Positions 1-9,658 of a stretch of DNA of 64,000 bases are shown piece by piece. Made by a program: the position numbers and the translations under genes. The notes below the pieces were generated by a model, which saw only the letters and a list, made by a program, of their open reading frames with translations, had not been told where the DNA came from and did no database searches. The stretch comes from Euglena gracilis. Taxonomy: Eukaryota; Euglenida; Euglenophyceae; Euglenales. The first letter of the stretch is position 1. The number at the start of each line of letters is the position of its first letter. The stretch is taken from positions 4,247,836-4,311,835 of the forward strand of contig CP154955.1 of NCBI GenBank assembly GCA_039621445.1, read 5' to 3'.

Positions 1-292
1 ACCCAAGCCAAAAGTGAGAAAGCGATGGTTAAGGTCACAGGGTGCCATGTCAGGGGCAACAGATCCTCCCTGTGCGGGTCTGCACAGGGGCGGAGCCTCG
101 TTGCAGTTGTTCCTTCGGGTCCACTGCACGTAGCTTCAAACGCCCTTGTGGCAATTTGGGGGGCGTCACGTGAGTGGCTAATGGGCCATCCCCGTGCGCA
201 AATGCCAATGAGAAAGCCAAATCAGAAAAAAATGGACACGGCTCTTGGAGACCAACAATGGAGGCTGGAGGAACAAAAAAACCCACAAATAA

Positions 293-567
293 CTAGACCC
301 CCCTCCCCCCCAGGGGGGGTCCGGGGGACCCCCGGACTGGAAAAAAAAAGTTTTCCTCCAGCACTGCGCGCCGAGGTGGAAATGAGGTTTTTAATGGGTT
401 TTTGGCTGATTTTGCTCCAAAAATTCCAAAAAAATGGCCAAAAAAGGCATTTTTGGCCATTTTTGGGGGTCCCAAAAAATTTCCGGTGCTTCGCGCCGGT
501 CACTGGAAAAAAATTTCCACTAGCTAGCCCTGCTAGCAGACCCCCCGGGGGGGGAGGGGCTTGCTAG
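293..567. mobile_element. Possible small TIR element with C/G-run ends
   Basis: The ends are inverted (CTAGACCCCCCTCCCCCCC on the left; the right end reads CTAGCAAGCCCCTCCC on the other strand), and similar short flanks (aaataa / aaatac) lie outside. The interior has A/T-rich dyads such as the repeated 'ttttggccattttt' words. No coding potential is credible. The low-complexity ends make a chance match possible. Confidence 0.35.
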
Positions 568-596
568 AAATACCACTAGCCAAATTTGCACTAGCT

Positions 597-634
597 GCAG
601 TACCCCCCCCGGGGGTGCCCGGGGGGGGTACTGC
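597..634. repeat. Perfect-looking C/G hairpin
   Basis: A C-run arm starting agtacccccc is followed by a G-run arm ending ggggggtact. The two arms are reverse complements, so the stretch can fold into a near-continuous hairpin. It lies alone in non-coding DNA. Confidence 0.6.
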
Positions 635-969
635 AATTCCTTAAGCAAAAGCCTGCCGTCAAGTTATTCGGCCACTGCCAGGAGCAAGGGCCCCGCCAGG
701 TTATTTGGGGGGGGGGTTAAAACAAAAGACAAGGGCAGCCTGAGGGACACAAGCATAAAAAGAAAATTTTTCTGTTTTGGGCATGTATTTGTGATCGCCC
801 AAATGGCACCACCTTCCGTGGAAAGACTCAGGGAACCTTGCTAATTCCAAATGGTAACAAAAGAAAATGCCAAAGCTGACATGCAACAGTTGTACAGGAG
901 GGAGAATGCACCATAAAAGACTTACACATTCTCTGAACGTCGAAGGGAAAAAATACAAAACTCAAGTGC

Positions 970-2087
970 TGTCAGCTTTGGCTTTTCCGCTCCATTTCCT
1001 CTGCCAGCTGCAGCATAACAACCCTCAAGCAGGTTGATGCCAACCCGCAGGATGGCTGGGCGACGATTGACGATCTCCACAGAATCTGCAGAGGTGGCGA
1101 TGAGCTGCATTTTGGCATCCAACGTGGCTATCTGATAATGCAAAACGCCGGGGTAAACATTCACCACTCGGGCGACATCCAGACCAGGGTTTTTTTTTAA
1201 GGGGGGGTCCCAACCACGGGGGGGGGGGGGGGGGCCCGGGGACCACTGTTGAGGGCCGATTTTGGGGTCAAAGGAACCTGCCCGCCGAAAACAGTCCAAA
1301 CGTAGGAAAAAACCCACATCCAGCGGGTACCCATTCAGCATGACCAAGAGGGTCTGGAAGACCCACCCCCCCCCCTTAGTTGCACTAAAGCTTCTTGTCT
1401 GTTTATGGCCGGCGCTGCCTTCGCTTCTGGCCCAGTTTGCTGTGTGGTGAGTGGCCAGGGATGGGTGAGTAATTTTGGTGTAATTCCAGCGCTGTAGGGA
1501 CACACACTCACCTTGTTGGTTGCTGTGGCTAGCGCGGGTGGACCCAACCCCCCCCCGGGAATCTTCAAAAAAAAATCCCTGTTCCAGCCCACGACTCTGC
1601 ATCCACCGCACCTTCTTCTTCAGCGACTGGGGCTCCACCGCGAAAACGGATGGCTGGTTCGTCACCACCCGCCTCATATCCACCCCCAACTCCTCCAAAT
1701 ATGCCGCCATAGCCTCCACTCGTTGTCGGCTGTATCGCTGGAGCGCAGGGTAGCGGGCGGACACCCTTGGTGCCAGGCAGCTTTCTCTTTTAACCGACAG
1801 AGGCTTGGGTGCCTGCCCACAGCAGGCACACCCCAGAACTCCAGTCCTGCAGCAGAATACCAGCTGGGGGTACACACCCAGTCAGCTTCCCAAAAATGAC
1901 CATTCTCGGGCCGCTGGAGGGGGACCAGGGCACCAACCATCCTAAATGCGGACCCGCTCCCCGTTTGGAGGATTCGAAAAGGTCCGCACCCCACCCCACC
2001 CCCACCTTCACTTGCCCACTTCCGAGCTCTCCACTCCTTTAAAAAAGTGGCCTGTTCTGCACGTCGATTCCATACCGGTCGTTGGCG
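970..2087 (-). CDS. mTERF-like gene B: 'YGIDV' segment plus N-terminal mTERF-repeat exon, interrupted by two MITEs
   Basis: Read on the minus strand, an acceptor (cccag at about 2,088-2,092) opens a segment encoding NDRYGIDV, ending at 2,055. A 281-bp TIR element (1,774-2,054) follows, then RYPALQRYSRQRVEA, EELGVDMRRVV and KKKVRWMQSRGL down to 1,582. A second TIR element (1,185-1,581) splits the RGL-D codons. Reading resumes with DVARVVNVYPGVL, AKMQLIATSADSVEIV and NRRPAILRVG to about 970. The repeating L/V/P pattern with 'P.VL' and 'RP.IL' motifs is typical of mTERF repeats; the family binds nucleic acid in mitochondria or plastids (known of the family). Collapsing both elements to one target copy leaves the frame open. 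The middle and C-terminal exons would lie beyond the left edge. Whether this copy is expressed is unknown. Confidence 0.72.
1185..1581. mobile_element. hAT-like MITE inside mTERF gene B (RGL|D position)
   Basis: The left end is CAGGGTTTTTTTTTAAG and the right end, on the other strand, is CAGGGATTTTTTTTTGAAG. The flanking 8-bp repeats are atccagac (1,177-1,184) and ttccagcc (1,582-1,589), a 6/8 match. The same coding site is uninterrupted in genes A (near 20,625) and E (near 57,270). The 397-bp element has internal G and C runs and shares a roughly 65-bp internal block, inverted, with the element at 36,194-36,563. No transposase is present. Confidence 0.75.
1774..2054. mobile_element. MITE-derived intron in mTERF gene B (YGIDV position)
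   Basis: The plus-strand left end is CAGGCAGCTTTCTCTTTTAA and the right end, inverted, is CAGGCCACTTTTTTAAAGG. It lies between cttggtgc (1,766-1,773) and ttctgcac (2,055-2,062), which are diverged copies of one target as judged from the uninterrupted gene A sequence at about 21,006-21,050. Orthologous elements occupy the same codon in genes C (39,680-41,123) and E (57,462-57,748). Removing the element and one target copy joins YGIDV to VSARYPAL in frame. Confidence 0.72.
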
Positions 2088-2534
2088 CTGGGGAGCGGTT
2101 GAAGCGGTTCTGTCTGCATGACTGAAATCAGGAAATAAGAGAAGGTGCTTTAGGTACTGGTAGGCGCGCAGCTGCTTTAACACCTGACGTCCATGGGGCA
2201 AAAGTTGAAAAATTGGAGCTGGCCGAAAAAAACTGCTGGTGGGCCCCCAAGGTGGGGGTCCCCAAGGTGGGGGTCCCCTGCGGCATCCCCTCAGAGTCCC
2301 CCCCCTCCAGGGGGATTCACAAAACTATGAAGAGGTGGATGGAACGACCCAAGCAACAAGTTCCCAAGGAAAAGTAAAACCCCAAAGGGAGGGAAACTTG
2401 GAAGGGGGGACTGATCTACACATCGCTCCACCACCACCTTTGACAATTGACAACCTGGGCTCGGTAGTCATCACACAAGACCTTTCCCATTGATTCCATC
2501 CACTGAAACCTGGTGTTTGAGACTTCATTGAAAC

Positions 2535-2580
2535 GCAGCCCAGGCAAGATATTTCAGCCCCTCATTTGAGGTTGGAACAC
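2535..2580 (-). CDS. mTERF gene B, short 'SNE' exon
   Basis: On the minus strand a pyrimidine-rich tract ending ctttcag precedes a short segment encoding GVPTSNEGLKYLAWA. The same acceptor and peptide recur at 21,264 (gene A), 43,608 (gene C) and 58,273 (gene E), even where the surrounding DNA has diverged, which argues for a real exon. The donor is not clear: the aligned position reads GT, GT, GC and GA in the four genes. Confidence 0.55.
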
Positions 2581-2852
2581 CTGAAAGAGGCAAGCGGCGC
2601 ACCAAGGTGCAAAAGAACACCACACTTTGATCCTTCAACTGCAGCTCATTCCTTCAAAAAACATGCTGATAATTTATGGACACGGGGAGGGGAGGTTGTG
2701 CGTGGGATGGGGGGGCAGGTAGGGAGGGACCTTCACTTCGTTGTCTCTTGAACAGACTCCCCGTATTTCCCCGCATCGATGCTACTTTAGGAGTTAGGAC
2801 TGGTTGAAGCAAGGAAAGGGAGAAAGGAGTCAACGGGGCATACCTTCCATAG

Positions 2853-2932
2853 ACAGTTTCCTGCTGGCACGTTTCCCGGCCGCTGTTGTCGTCGCCCACC
2901 GGACCCACAACCATCCTCCATGTCCGGCGCAA
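2853..2932 (-). CDS. Conserved 5' segment of mTERF gene B
   Basis: The minus strand encodes GPVGDDNSGRETC followed by ETVYGRYAPL. Homologous segments lie at about 58,560-58,640 (gene E) and, more diverged, at 46,429-46,575 (gene C, SVVGDYNS then TCRRETTHERY). Conservation in the otherwise dissimilar gene C copy suggests an upstream exon. The exact ends and the start codon are uncertain; the gene C copy has a stop in this frame. Confidence 0.4.
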
Positions 2933-4257
2933 GACAACTGCTTCTTTAGAGGGGACCAGTTTCTGCAGCTAAACCCCCCCTCCCAAATGGTATTGGAACA
3001 CTATTGGACGGCCGCCTCTGGCGGCGGGGGGTGCAGCACTATTTGGACCCTGCCGCACTATTGGACTAGGTGCCACTTAGTCCTGGCCTATCACCACAGA
3101 AACCCTTTTTGCCTGCTCAATGTCCTACTGTGAGGCCAGCGAGGTGCACTCCGATCGTCTATTCATTTCAGACACTTCTGTAAGTTGTTTGGCTGGAAAT
3201 TTGCCCCCTTTCCCCTCTCTGTGGGTTTCAAAAGGTACCTGCAGTTAGCTGCACCAGCTTCTATGCATTTCACATAGCTATTTTTTGAGGGGGGTGCAGC
3301 ATCATTGAACGCTCGCTTCAGCCGGCGGGGGGTGCAACACTATTTGGAACCGCAGCTCTGTTGGCCCCCCAGCACTATTAGGGGGGGGGGGGTTACCTGA
3401 ACCCCCCTTCACAGGGAAATTCTCACTTTCAAATATCAGCCACGTTTCCCACAACTCCCTCGTCTGAATCGGTGGATCATAATTTGTACCCAATCATAAC
3501 ATCAGGGGGCGAACACAAACACTTTTGTTGTGTGTTGTTTCTTTTTTATTTTGACAAATTTTGTGTTTTGTTTGCTTGCTTTTGCGTTTTCTTGTGTGTT
3601 TTTTCCCCGCCATTTTTTGATTTCAGCTGGAATATTTGAAAATTTTCTCATTTTGGCTCAATTTCCCCCCAAGGCCAATGCATTGGTCAAAAATCAGCAT
3701 AATTTTGCAGAATGGAAAATTTTTCCGAAAGGTGCTGAGTTTGAGTAGAGTGCTGAAATTTTTACACGTCCCCTCCAGCAAAAAAAGTTCACCTCTCGGG
3801 GGTAACTCCTGAAGGATTTTTGGCAGCCTCCAACTATACGGCCCGAGGGTCGTTTAGCTGTTTCAGGAGGAGGGGGTCATATAGTGGGACCCGGGTCCGA
3901 CATTTGGAGAAAGCCGGGGTTATTGATTGGGATAGGGTTTGGGTTCCGGCCGACGGGCCATAGGGCACCCATAGGGAAGTTAGGGGGAAGTTAGGCCGCA
4001 CTCCGGACAAATTTAGGCCGAATTTAGGTCGAATTTGGGCACTTTTAGACAGAGTGCATTTTCAAAAATCTTCCGAAATGGGGACCCAACTTTGGCCTAA
4101 CTTTGTCCCTGAAATTTGCCGACTTTCAGTGCGCCAATCCTAACCCTAACCCTATTCCTAAAATTAGGTGGGAATCCTCCCCGAATCCGCCGACAGTTGC
4201 CCGGAATCCGCGCATTTTCCCAGCGCCGCGGGACCCAAAAATCGAAAGTGGGACCCG

Positions 4258-4390
4258 GGCAAGCACCTATAATTGACCCCCAGATTTTCGCCATTTTCGG
4301 CCATTTTCGGCCATTTTCGGCCATTTTCGGCCATTTTCGGCCATTTTCGGCCATTTTCGGCCATTTTCGGCCATTTTTCCCTATAGGTGG
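4258..4390. repeat. GGCCATTTTC tandem array bounded by CACCTATA / TATAGGTG
   Basis: About nine copies of an 11-bp unit (ggccattttcg) lie between gcaagcacctata on the left and ctataggtggg on the right. A second array with the same boundary motifs lies at 6,167-6,257, so both ends of the 2.5-kb element carry this module. Confidence 0.8.
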
Positions 4391-4496
4391 GGGGTAAAGC
4401 TGCCTAAAATTGTTTCACACCAACAATGCATTTTGATCATTCAGTCAACATGCAAGCAGTCGTGACAAACCAGCACGTCCCGTTGGGAATGGGTGC

Positions 4497-5260
4497 TCAG
4501 GGATTAAAGAGGTCAAAGAGTTTTTTGTTGCAATATGCAAATGCAAGATTTTGGGAATAGGCTTCTTTTTTCCTGCCAGAGAGGCTCTTGTCCACTTTGG
4601 TCTTTTTTGCTGGTGGTTCTTGGGACGCTTCATGAGAGTAATTGGCACATGACATATTAACCACAATGGTGGGTAGCAACACCAAAACTGGTGCTTTTCT
4701 CTTCAAGCCTCTTGGCGTGGATGCTTTTCACAAACAACTTCCCCTCACGTATTCCAACTTGATACCCCAAGCAACATTGTTTGATGGTGGCACTGTTAGA
4801 TCCCATAATAAACCTAATGCAGGAATCACACCTTTAACGGAGAAAAAAACGCTTCGCATACTTTGCCTGGTTGCACCTTGTCACCACAATTTTCTGAAAT
4901 GTCATCGAAACCATCGGCTTTGGCCCAAATAACCCATTCGGAGGTGGTTCTTTGAGCAACATGTGTTCCACGGTTAGGCATAATGGCAGGAGAAGAGAGG
5001 CATGACTTCAAAGAAGCCTTGATATAAAGTTTCATCCGTCATGTTGAGACGACCATCCGTCTGGATGTGGCGAAATTGGGAGAAAGTGCGCCCAGCTTGA
5101 GCAGCAGAACAAAAGCAAGCAAACATGTGATTGGCCCATAATGTTGATTGACATCAAATGCGCTCACCCAATTGTCCAATGTCTGCATCTTGTTCAACAT
5201 CGCATCTTGTCCAGCAGCTAAATTGTGTCCAATATCTGCATCCATTGCATCAGCAATCAC
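4497..5260 (-). pseudogene. Decayed coding region inside the long-TIR element, function unknown
   Basis: The minus strand gives short open pieces in different frames: DNWVSAFDVNQHYG and LLAFVLLLKLGALSPNF (5,260-5,039), then RTTSEWVIWAKADGFDDISEN (5,035-4,826), then a Lys-rich piece (4,706-4,497). The 'VIWAKA..FD.ISEN.GD' piece recurs at about 5,890-6,000. The composition looks coding but no family is recognised. It may be the remains of the element's own protein. Confidence 0.3.
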
Positions 5261-5515
5261 AACATCTTGTCTGGTGTGTGCATCTTGTCCAATACCTGCA
5301 TCTTGTCAAGATCTTAATCTTGTCCAGTATCTGCATCCACTGCATCTTCTCGAGCATCTGCATCTTGTACAGCATCTGCATCTTGTCCAGTGTCTACATC
5401 TTGTCCAGTGACTGCGTCTTGAACAACATCTGCATCTTGTCCAGCATCTGCATCTTGTGCAGCATCTGCATCTTGTCCAGTGTCTGCATCTTGTTCAGCA
5501 TCTGCATCCACTGAT
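5184..5515. repeat. Minisatellite of 'tgcatcttgtccagt' units
   Basis: About 15-18 imperfect copies of a 12-18-bp unit (tgcatcttgtccagtatc and variants) run head to tail. A related, shorter array lies at about 8,765-8,900. Translation gives acidic repeats (DADTGQDADA) that I regard as a by-product. Confidence 0.8.
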
Positions 5516-5519
5516 TCCC

Positions 5520-5900
5520 AACCTAGCAAAGTGACCACAGAAACCCCCAAAAAATGACCACAAAAAGCCTAAAATTGACCGCTAAAGGCCCCCAAAAAAC
5601 AACCAAAATGACCTAAAATGACTTCAAATAACCTAAACTTGCCCAAAAACACCAACAATGTCCAAAAAAAAATTGTGCAAAGTCACCCAAAATCACCAAA
5701 ATGGCGCAAAATGGCCGAAAATGCCATAAAATGTGCTCATATTGACCCAAATTAGCCCAATATTTGCCAAACCAGTGCAAAATAGCCCCAAAATTAGCAA
5801 AAAAAATGATCCAAAATGGCCAAGGTGGGTGTAATACTGGAGATTTGTGGAGAAATTATCCCAAAAATGTGTTTAATTCTTCAAAATATACAAAAAAATG
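5520..5900. repeat. Dispersed A-rich repeat ('ccaaaatgacc' words)
   Basis: Closely similar A-rich sequence recurs at 8,920-9,090 and 28,137-28,460, with shared phrases such as 'gacccaaattagcccaat' and a downstream 'tacaaaaaaaatgcca'. It is not coding. It is a dispersed repeat of unknown class. Confidence 0.6.
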
Positions 5901-6166
5901 CCAGCATCGCCCTTGTCACCAAAATTTTCTGAAATGCCGTCAAAACATTCGGCTTTGGCCCAAATAACCCTTTCGGAGGTGGTTCTTTGAGCAGCAGTGT
6001 GTTGTTGTAGGGCCAGGCATAATAGCAAAAGAAGAGAGGCTGCACAGAGACAAGAATCAGTTGCACTGAAAATTGCCCCTCGGGGAAAAAGAAACTGTTA
6101 GGCAAAAAAATTCGAAAAAATTGCAACAAATTTTTCTCATTTTCGGCCATTTTCGGCCGTTTTCGG

Positions 6167-6257
6167 GACACCTATAGAGCCCAAATTTTCATTTTCAGCC
6201 ATTTTCGGCCATTTTCGGCCATTTTCGGCCATTTTCGGCCATTTTTACTATAGGTGC
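6167..6257. repeat. Second GGCCATTTTC array bounded by CACCTATA / TATAGGTG
   Basis: The unit and boundary motifs match those at 4,258-4,390. The outer boundary tataggtgcttgg is the reverse complement of the outer boundary of the left array, so the two modules are placed symmetrically within the 2.5-kb element. Confidence 0.75.
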
Positions 6258-6734
6258 TTGGATCCGGGGCCCACCATACGACCCCCTCCCCCAGGAACAA
6301 CTAAACGACCCGCGGGCCGTATAATTGGAGGCTGCGGGTTTTTATATTAATGCTTTGTATTTTTTACGTTTGTTTGTATGCTTTTTATTTTCTGTATCGC
6401 GTTTCTCGATGGTCCATGTAAATTTTTTTCTCTAACCCGAGCCCCAAAACACGCCAGCCTGTGGGCTGTTGTGATGGTGTCTGTGCACTGGGGCAACTCC
6501 ACCCTACGCAGCAGTGCGCCAGCCTGCTTTGCTGCAGCCTGAATAACTGAGGCCAGTCCTTTGCGCAAAATTTTTGGACTTTGTGTAAATGCAGGCCCAA
6601 ATCCAGCCCTGGATCCAGCAACCGGATTTGCTCCTGTTTTTGCAGACTCGAAACAGCGGTCCGGGTGGTTGCGGGAGGGAGCGGCGGGGCGGGGGTCAGC
6701 CATGCACGTGTCAGGGACGCGCTCCGCCGCAGCC

Positions 6735-6835
6735 CCACACCCAGGACGCAGTGCATTTGCCGGGTTGGCTGCGCCACGAGAGGGCTGTGCCGCAGACCTG
6801 CGAAGCGGAATGCCGGGCAGCGAGCAGCCGAGGGT
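6735..6835. other. Conserved patch upstream of mTERF gene B (possible first exon or transit-peptide region)
   Basis: A roughly 90-bp patch (plus-strand words 'caggacgcagtgcatttg', 'aagcggaatgcc') recurs at 26,925-27,025, 48,082-48,165 and 59,460-59,560, in each case upstream of an mTERF gene 5' end. A minus-strand frame gives Ser/Arg/Ala-rich peptide (ALSWRSQPGKCTASW), which would suit an organelle-targeting leader, but other frames are open too and gene C has a stop. It is equally possible that this is a promoter element. Confidence 0.35.
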
Positions 6836-7137
6836 TGGTTGGCTTCAGAATCGGTGCACACCCCGAGCAGTAGCCACAGCCAGGGGTCTCCGGCCCAACC
6901 CCAAATCCATTGGTCTGGGCCACAGTGGCCCAAACAGCCCAGCTGCTTTGAGGAGAGGGGTGAGCCATGGAGTTGGCAGGTACAAAAGAATCCCACAGAA
7001 ATCAACCATACTTCTTCCACCGTAGGTTCAAAGTTGTGTATCTTCTGATATGTTTTATCACGGCTTTGAGAATACACGTTGACCCCCAGGGGAAGGGTGT
7101 CCCACACACCCAGGGTGGAGCCCCCCAGGGGGACCGG

Positions 7138-7695
7138 GAGTTTCTTAAGCACCCTTAGGAGAGAGGGTCGAGCTGGCCGACTGGAAAAAGGTGCTGGGTG
7201 GAAAAAAGGTGCTGGCTGGACCCCTCCTCCGAGGGTTCCAGGTGGCTCCAACCCGCCGGGCGGACCTGGCTGGAACCAGAAAAGAAAAAAAACAGGCAAA
7301 AGAAGCTTAAATCTAGCAACCCAGAAAAAGCACCAAAAATGGCCACTTTTGGCCATTTTTAACCTTTCTTTCAAAAACTTCCGGCGCTTTGTGCCGAAAA
7401 TTTTTTTGCTCCAGCCCGGCTTCGCCAGGCTGCGAAAAATTTATTACCGCTCGGCCCGGGGGGGGGGGGGGGGGCCGCAGCCCGGCTGGGTGCTACTGGC
7501 TGGGGAAAAGTGCTGGCTGGGCCCCTTCTCAGGTGGCAGGGTGGGGTCCGGCTTAGAAATTCCCTGGGGGACACCCAAAAAATTGGGCCGTCTGAGGGCA
7601 TTTCCCAAAAATTTCCTGCGCTCCGCATCGAAACCCATACCAAGGCCTCCGGCGGGACTGCCCCCCCCGAGGATCCGAGTTTAAAAGAAGCCTCC
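7138..7695. mobile_element. G/C-run MITE cluster, shared with 59,880-60,452
   Basis: Features include 'tttcttaag' near the left end, 'aaaagaagcctcc' near the right, an internal junction with 'ggcttagaaattccct', and 'cagcgctt/gcgcttcg'-type hairpin words typical of the MITEs in this window. It looks like two abutting or nested elements that were present before the segmental duplication, because both copies carry them. Exact ends are not resolved. Confidence 0.45.
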
Positions 7696-7898
7696 GCTCT
7701 CCTACTCACATGCCCTGCCTTGCAGCCTTCTTTTGGTTTTCACGCAGTGGGGATCTCCAACCCTTCTGCCCTGATGTGTCAGGGGTTTTCGGAACCACAC
7801 AAATGAAAAGAAGTTCGTTCACTATTGACACGTGCTCCGCTTCCACTCAATGAGGTTTCTGATCATCTCATTAAGCACCAAATCACGATCACGTGTGT

Positions 7899-7900
7899 CA

Positions 7901-7935
<35 letters not shown>

Positions 7936-7952
7936 GTGCGTGTGTGCGTGTG
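7899..7952. repeat. Short (TG)n microsatellite
   Basis: A run of tgtg with cgtg interruptions, about 50 bp. The duplicate region near 60.55 kb lacks it. Confidence 0.95.
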
Positions 7953-8164
7953 TATGTGTTTCCGCGTGCATGGGCAGTGTTTTGAGGGGACAGCACTGAT
8001 TGCTCACATTTGATGAAATTATAGAATTCAGCAAGACTTTTCCATTAAAAAAGAGAAGATGTTGTTAAATATGGTAAAAATTCATAATGTGGCATAATGT
8101 GGCATAACTGACGAAAAAAATTAATTTTGGAGAAATCGCGGGGATTTTTCAAATTTGTGATTAA

Positions 8165-8622
<458 letters not shown>

Positions 8623-9112
8623 GTGTGCATGCATATCACAGGCTTAAACCAGAGGAGACACGTGCCGCCGCCTCGAACCTTCCGCCCACCTCCATGAATG
8701 TCGAGGGAACCTCCTCATTCTCCTGCCCTCCCCCCCCCCGGTTCAAGCAAAGGTCTGTTCCTGGGTACTGTACAATACCTGCATCCACTCCGGAACCTGC
8801 ATCCACTCCAGTATGTGCATCCACTCCAGCACCTGCATCACCTTGTCAAGTGTCTGCATTTACAGAATCTGTGTCCACTCCATCCAATCCAGTATATACA
8901 TACATGGGCTCTCAACCCAGCCAAAATGACCACAAAACCCTAAAAATGACCACAAAAAAGACTCCAAAAACGACCTGAAATGAAATAAATGAAATTAACT
9001 AATGGCCCCAAATGGCCTACAATGTTCACAAAGATTGCAAAAAAAAATGACCCAAAATCACCAAAATAGCATAAACCGGCCAAAAATGCCATGAGACTTC
9101 CTCCTTACCTTC

Positions 9113-9658
9113 TCAAGACATAAGATCCTTGGTGTCGTCAGGGATTATCAGAAAATGTGAGAAAACGTCCGGAATCTTTTGGATTTGTGGGTGTTTGAAC
9201 ACTAGAGGTGAGACCAACGACACATTATTTAAAGCTTTGATCTGAGGCAATGCATGGATAATTTGACTGGTGAATCTTGTCATCTCTTCCTTGTCTGGAG
9301 AGCACATACAAACCTGGAATCCCAAACTGCACCTCTTCAAACTAATTCTTTGAAGTGCACAGCATCCCCGCCTTCCCATACAGAAACTCAAGGTTGCCCA
9401 TTGAAAATCAACCGGGTTGGAAGCCAGACAATTACCTCTGTGAAGACAAAAAGAAATGGTTTTGGGGTTTGTCAGCTGTTGGCAGAATTTGTCAGAAATG
9501 TCAGCTATTTGTCGCTGAAGGTTCCCGGGGTACCGGGCACACCGCCGCTTTCTGCAACTTTTCCATTCGACGGACCCAACTTCATTAATCAGTATTTCAC
9601 CCACACCTCTGTGGGGTCGGCCAGTGACTAAGTGATAGTATGTCCCAAACCCACCCAC
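9113..9658 (-). CDS. Conserved hypothetical ORF (181 codons), copy 1
   Basis: An uninterrupted minus-strand frame. A homologous 183-codon frame lies at 61,445-61,996. Shared segments include NLQRQIADIS and KFC with LTNP, LGFQVCMC, MTRFTSQ and IKALNNVSLV. Other regions between the copies have small indels, yet this frame stays open in both, which hints at coding. It lies between the last exon of mTERF gene A and the upstream region of gene B. No domain is recognised and no signal peptide or membrane segment stands out. It could be an exon rather than a whole gene, or a coincidence of recent duplication. Confidence 0.35.
   Translation of the reverse strand: MGGFGTYYHLVTGRPHRGVGEILINEVGSVEWKSCRKRRCARYPGNLQRQIADISDKFCQQLTNPKTISFCLHRGNCLASNPVDFQWATLSFCMGRRGCCALQRISLKRCSLGFQVCMCSPDKEEMTRFTSQIIHALPQIKALNNVSLVSPLVFKHPQIQKIPDVFSHFLIIPDDTKDLMS

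Larger units (their letters stand above)
3823..6335. mobile_element. 2.5-kb element with long (about 80 bp) TIRs, Mutator-like by structure
   Basis: The left end begins GCAGCCTCCAACTATACGG and the right end, inverted, GCAGCCTCCAATTATACGG. The similarity continues through 'gggtcgtttag' and 'gtgggNcccgg' for about 80 bp. The flanks are ggattttt and gggttttt. The homologous duplicate at about 59,041-59,065 lacks the insert, so this copy was inserted after the segmental duplication or was lost there. Long TIRs and an 8-9-bp duplication resemble Mutator-like elements (inference). I see no intact transposase; broken minus-strand reading at 4,500-5,260 might be a relic. Subterminal arrays of a GGCCATTTTC unit lie near both ends. 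Confidence 0.75.

Noticed and set aside
1185-1581. Ordinary GT-AG intron in mTERF gene B
   Set aside because: The element ends are CAG and CTG and no GT/AG pair at the boundaries restores the frame; only target-duplication collapse does.
5184-5515. CRISPR-like array
   Set aside because: The repeats are contiguous imperfect 12-18-bp units without unique spacers of constant length, in a eukaryotic context.
6385-7374. 329-codon minus-strand frame
   Set aside because: It spans a MITE cluster and the duplicated patch; its counterpart in the second segmental copy is frameshifted.
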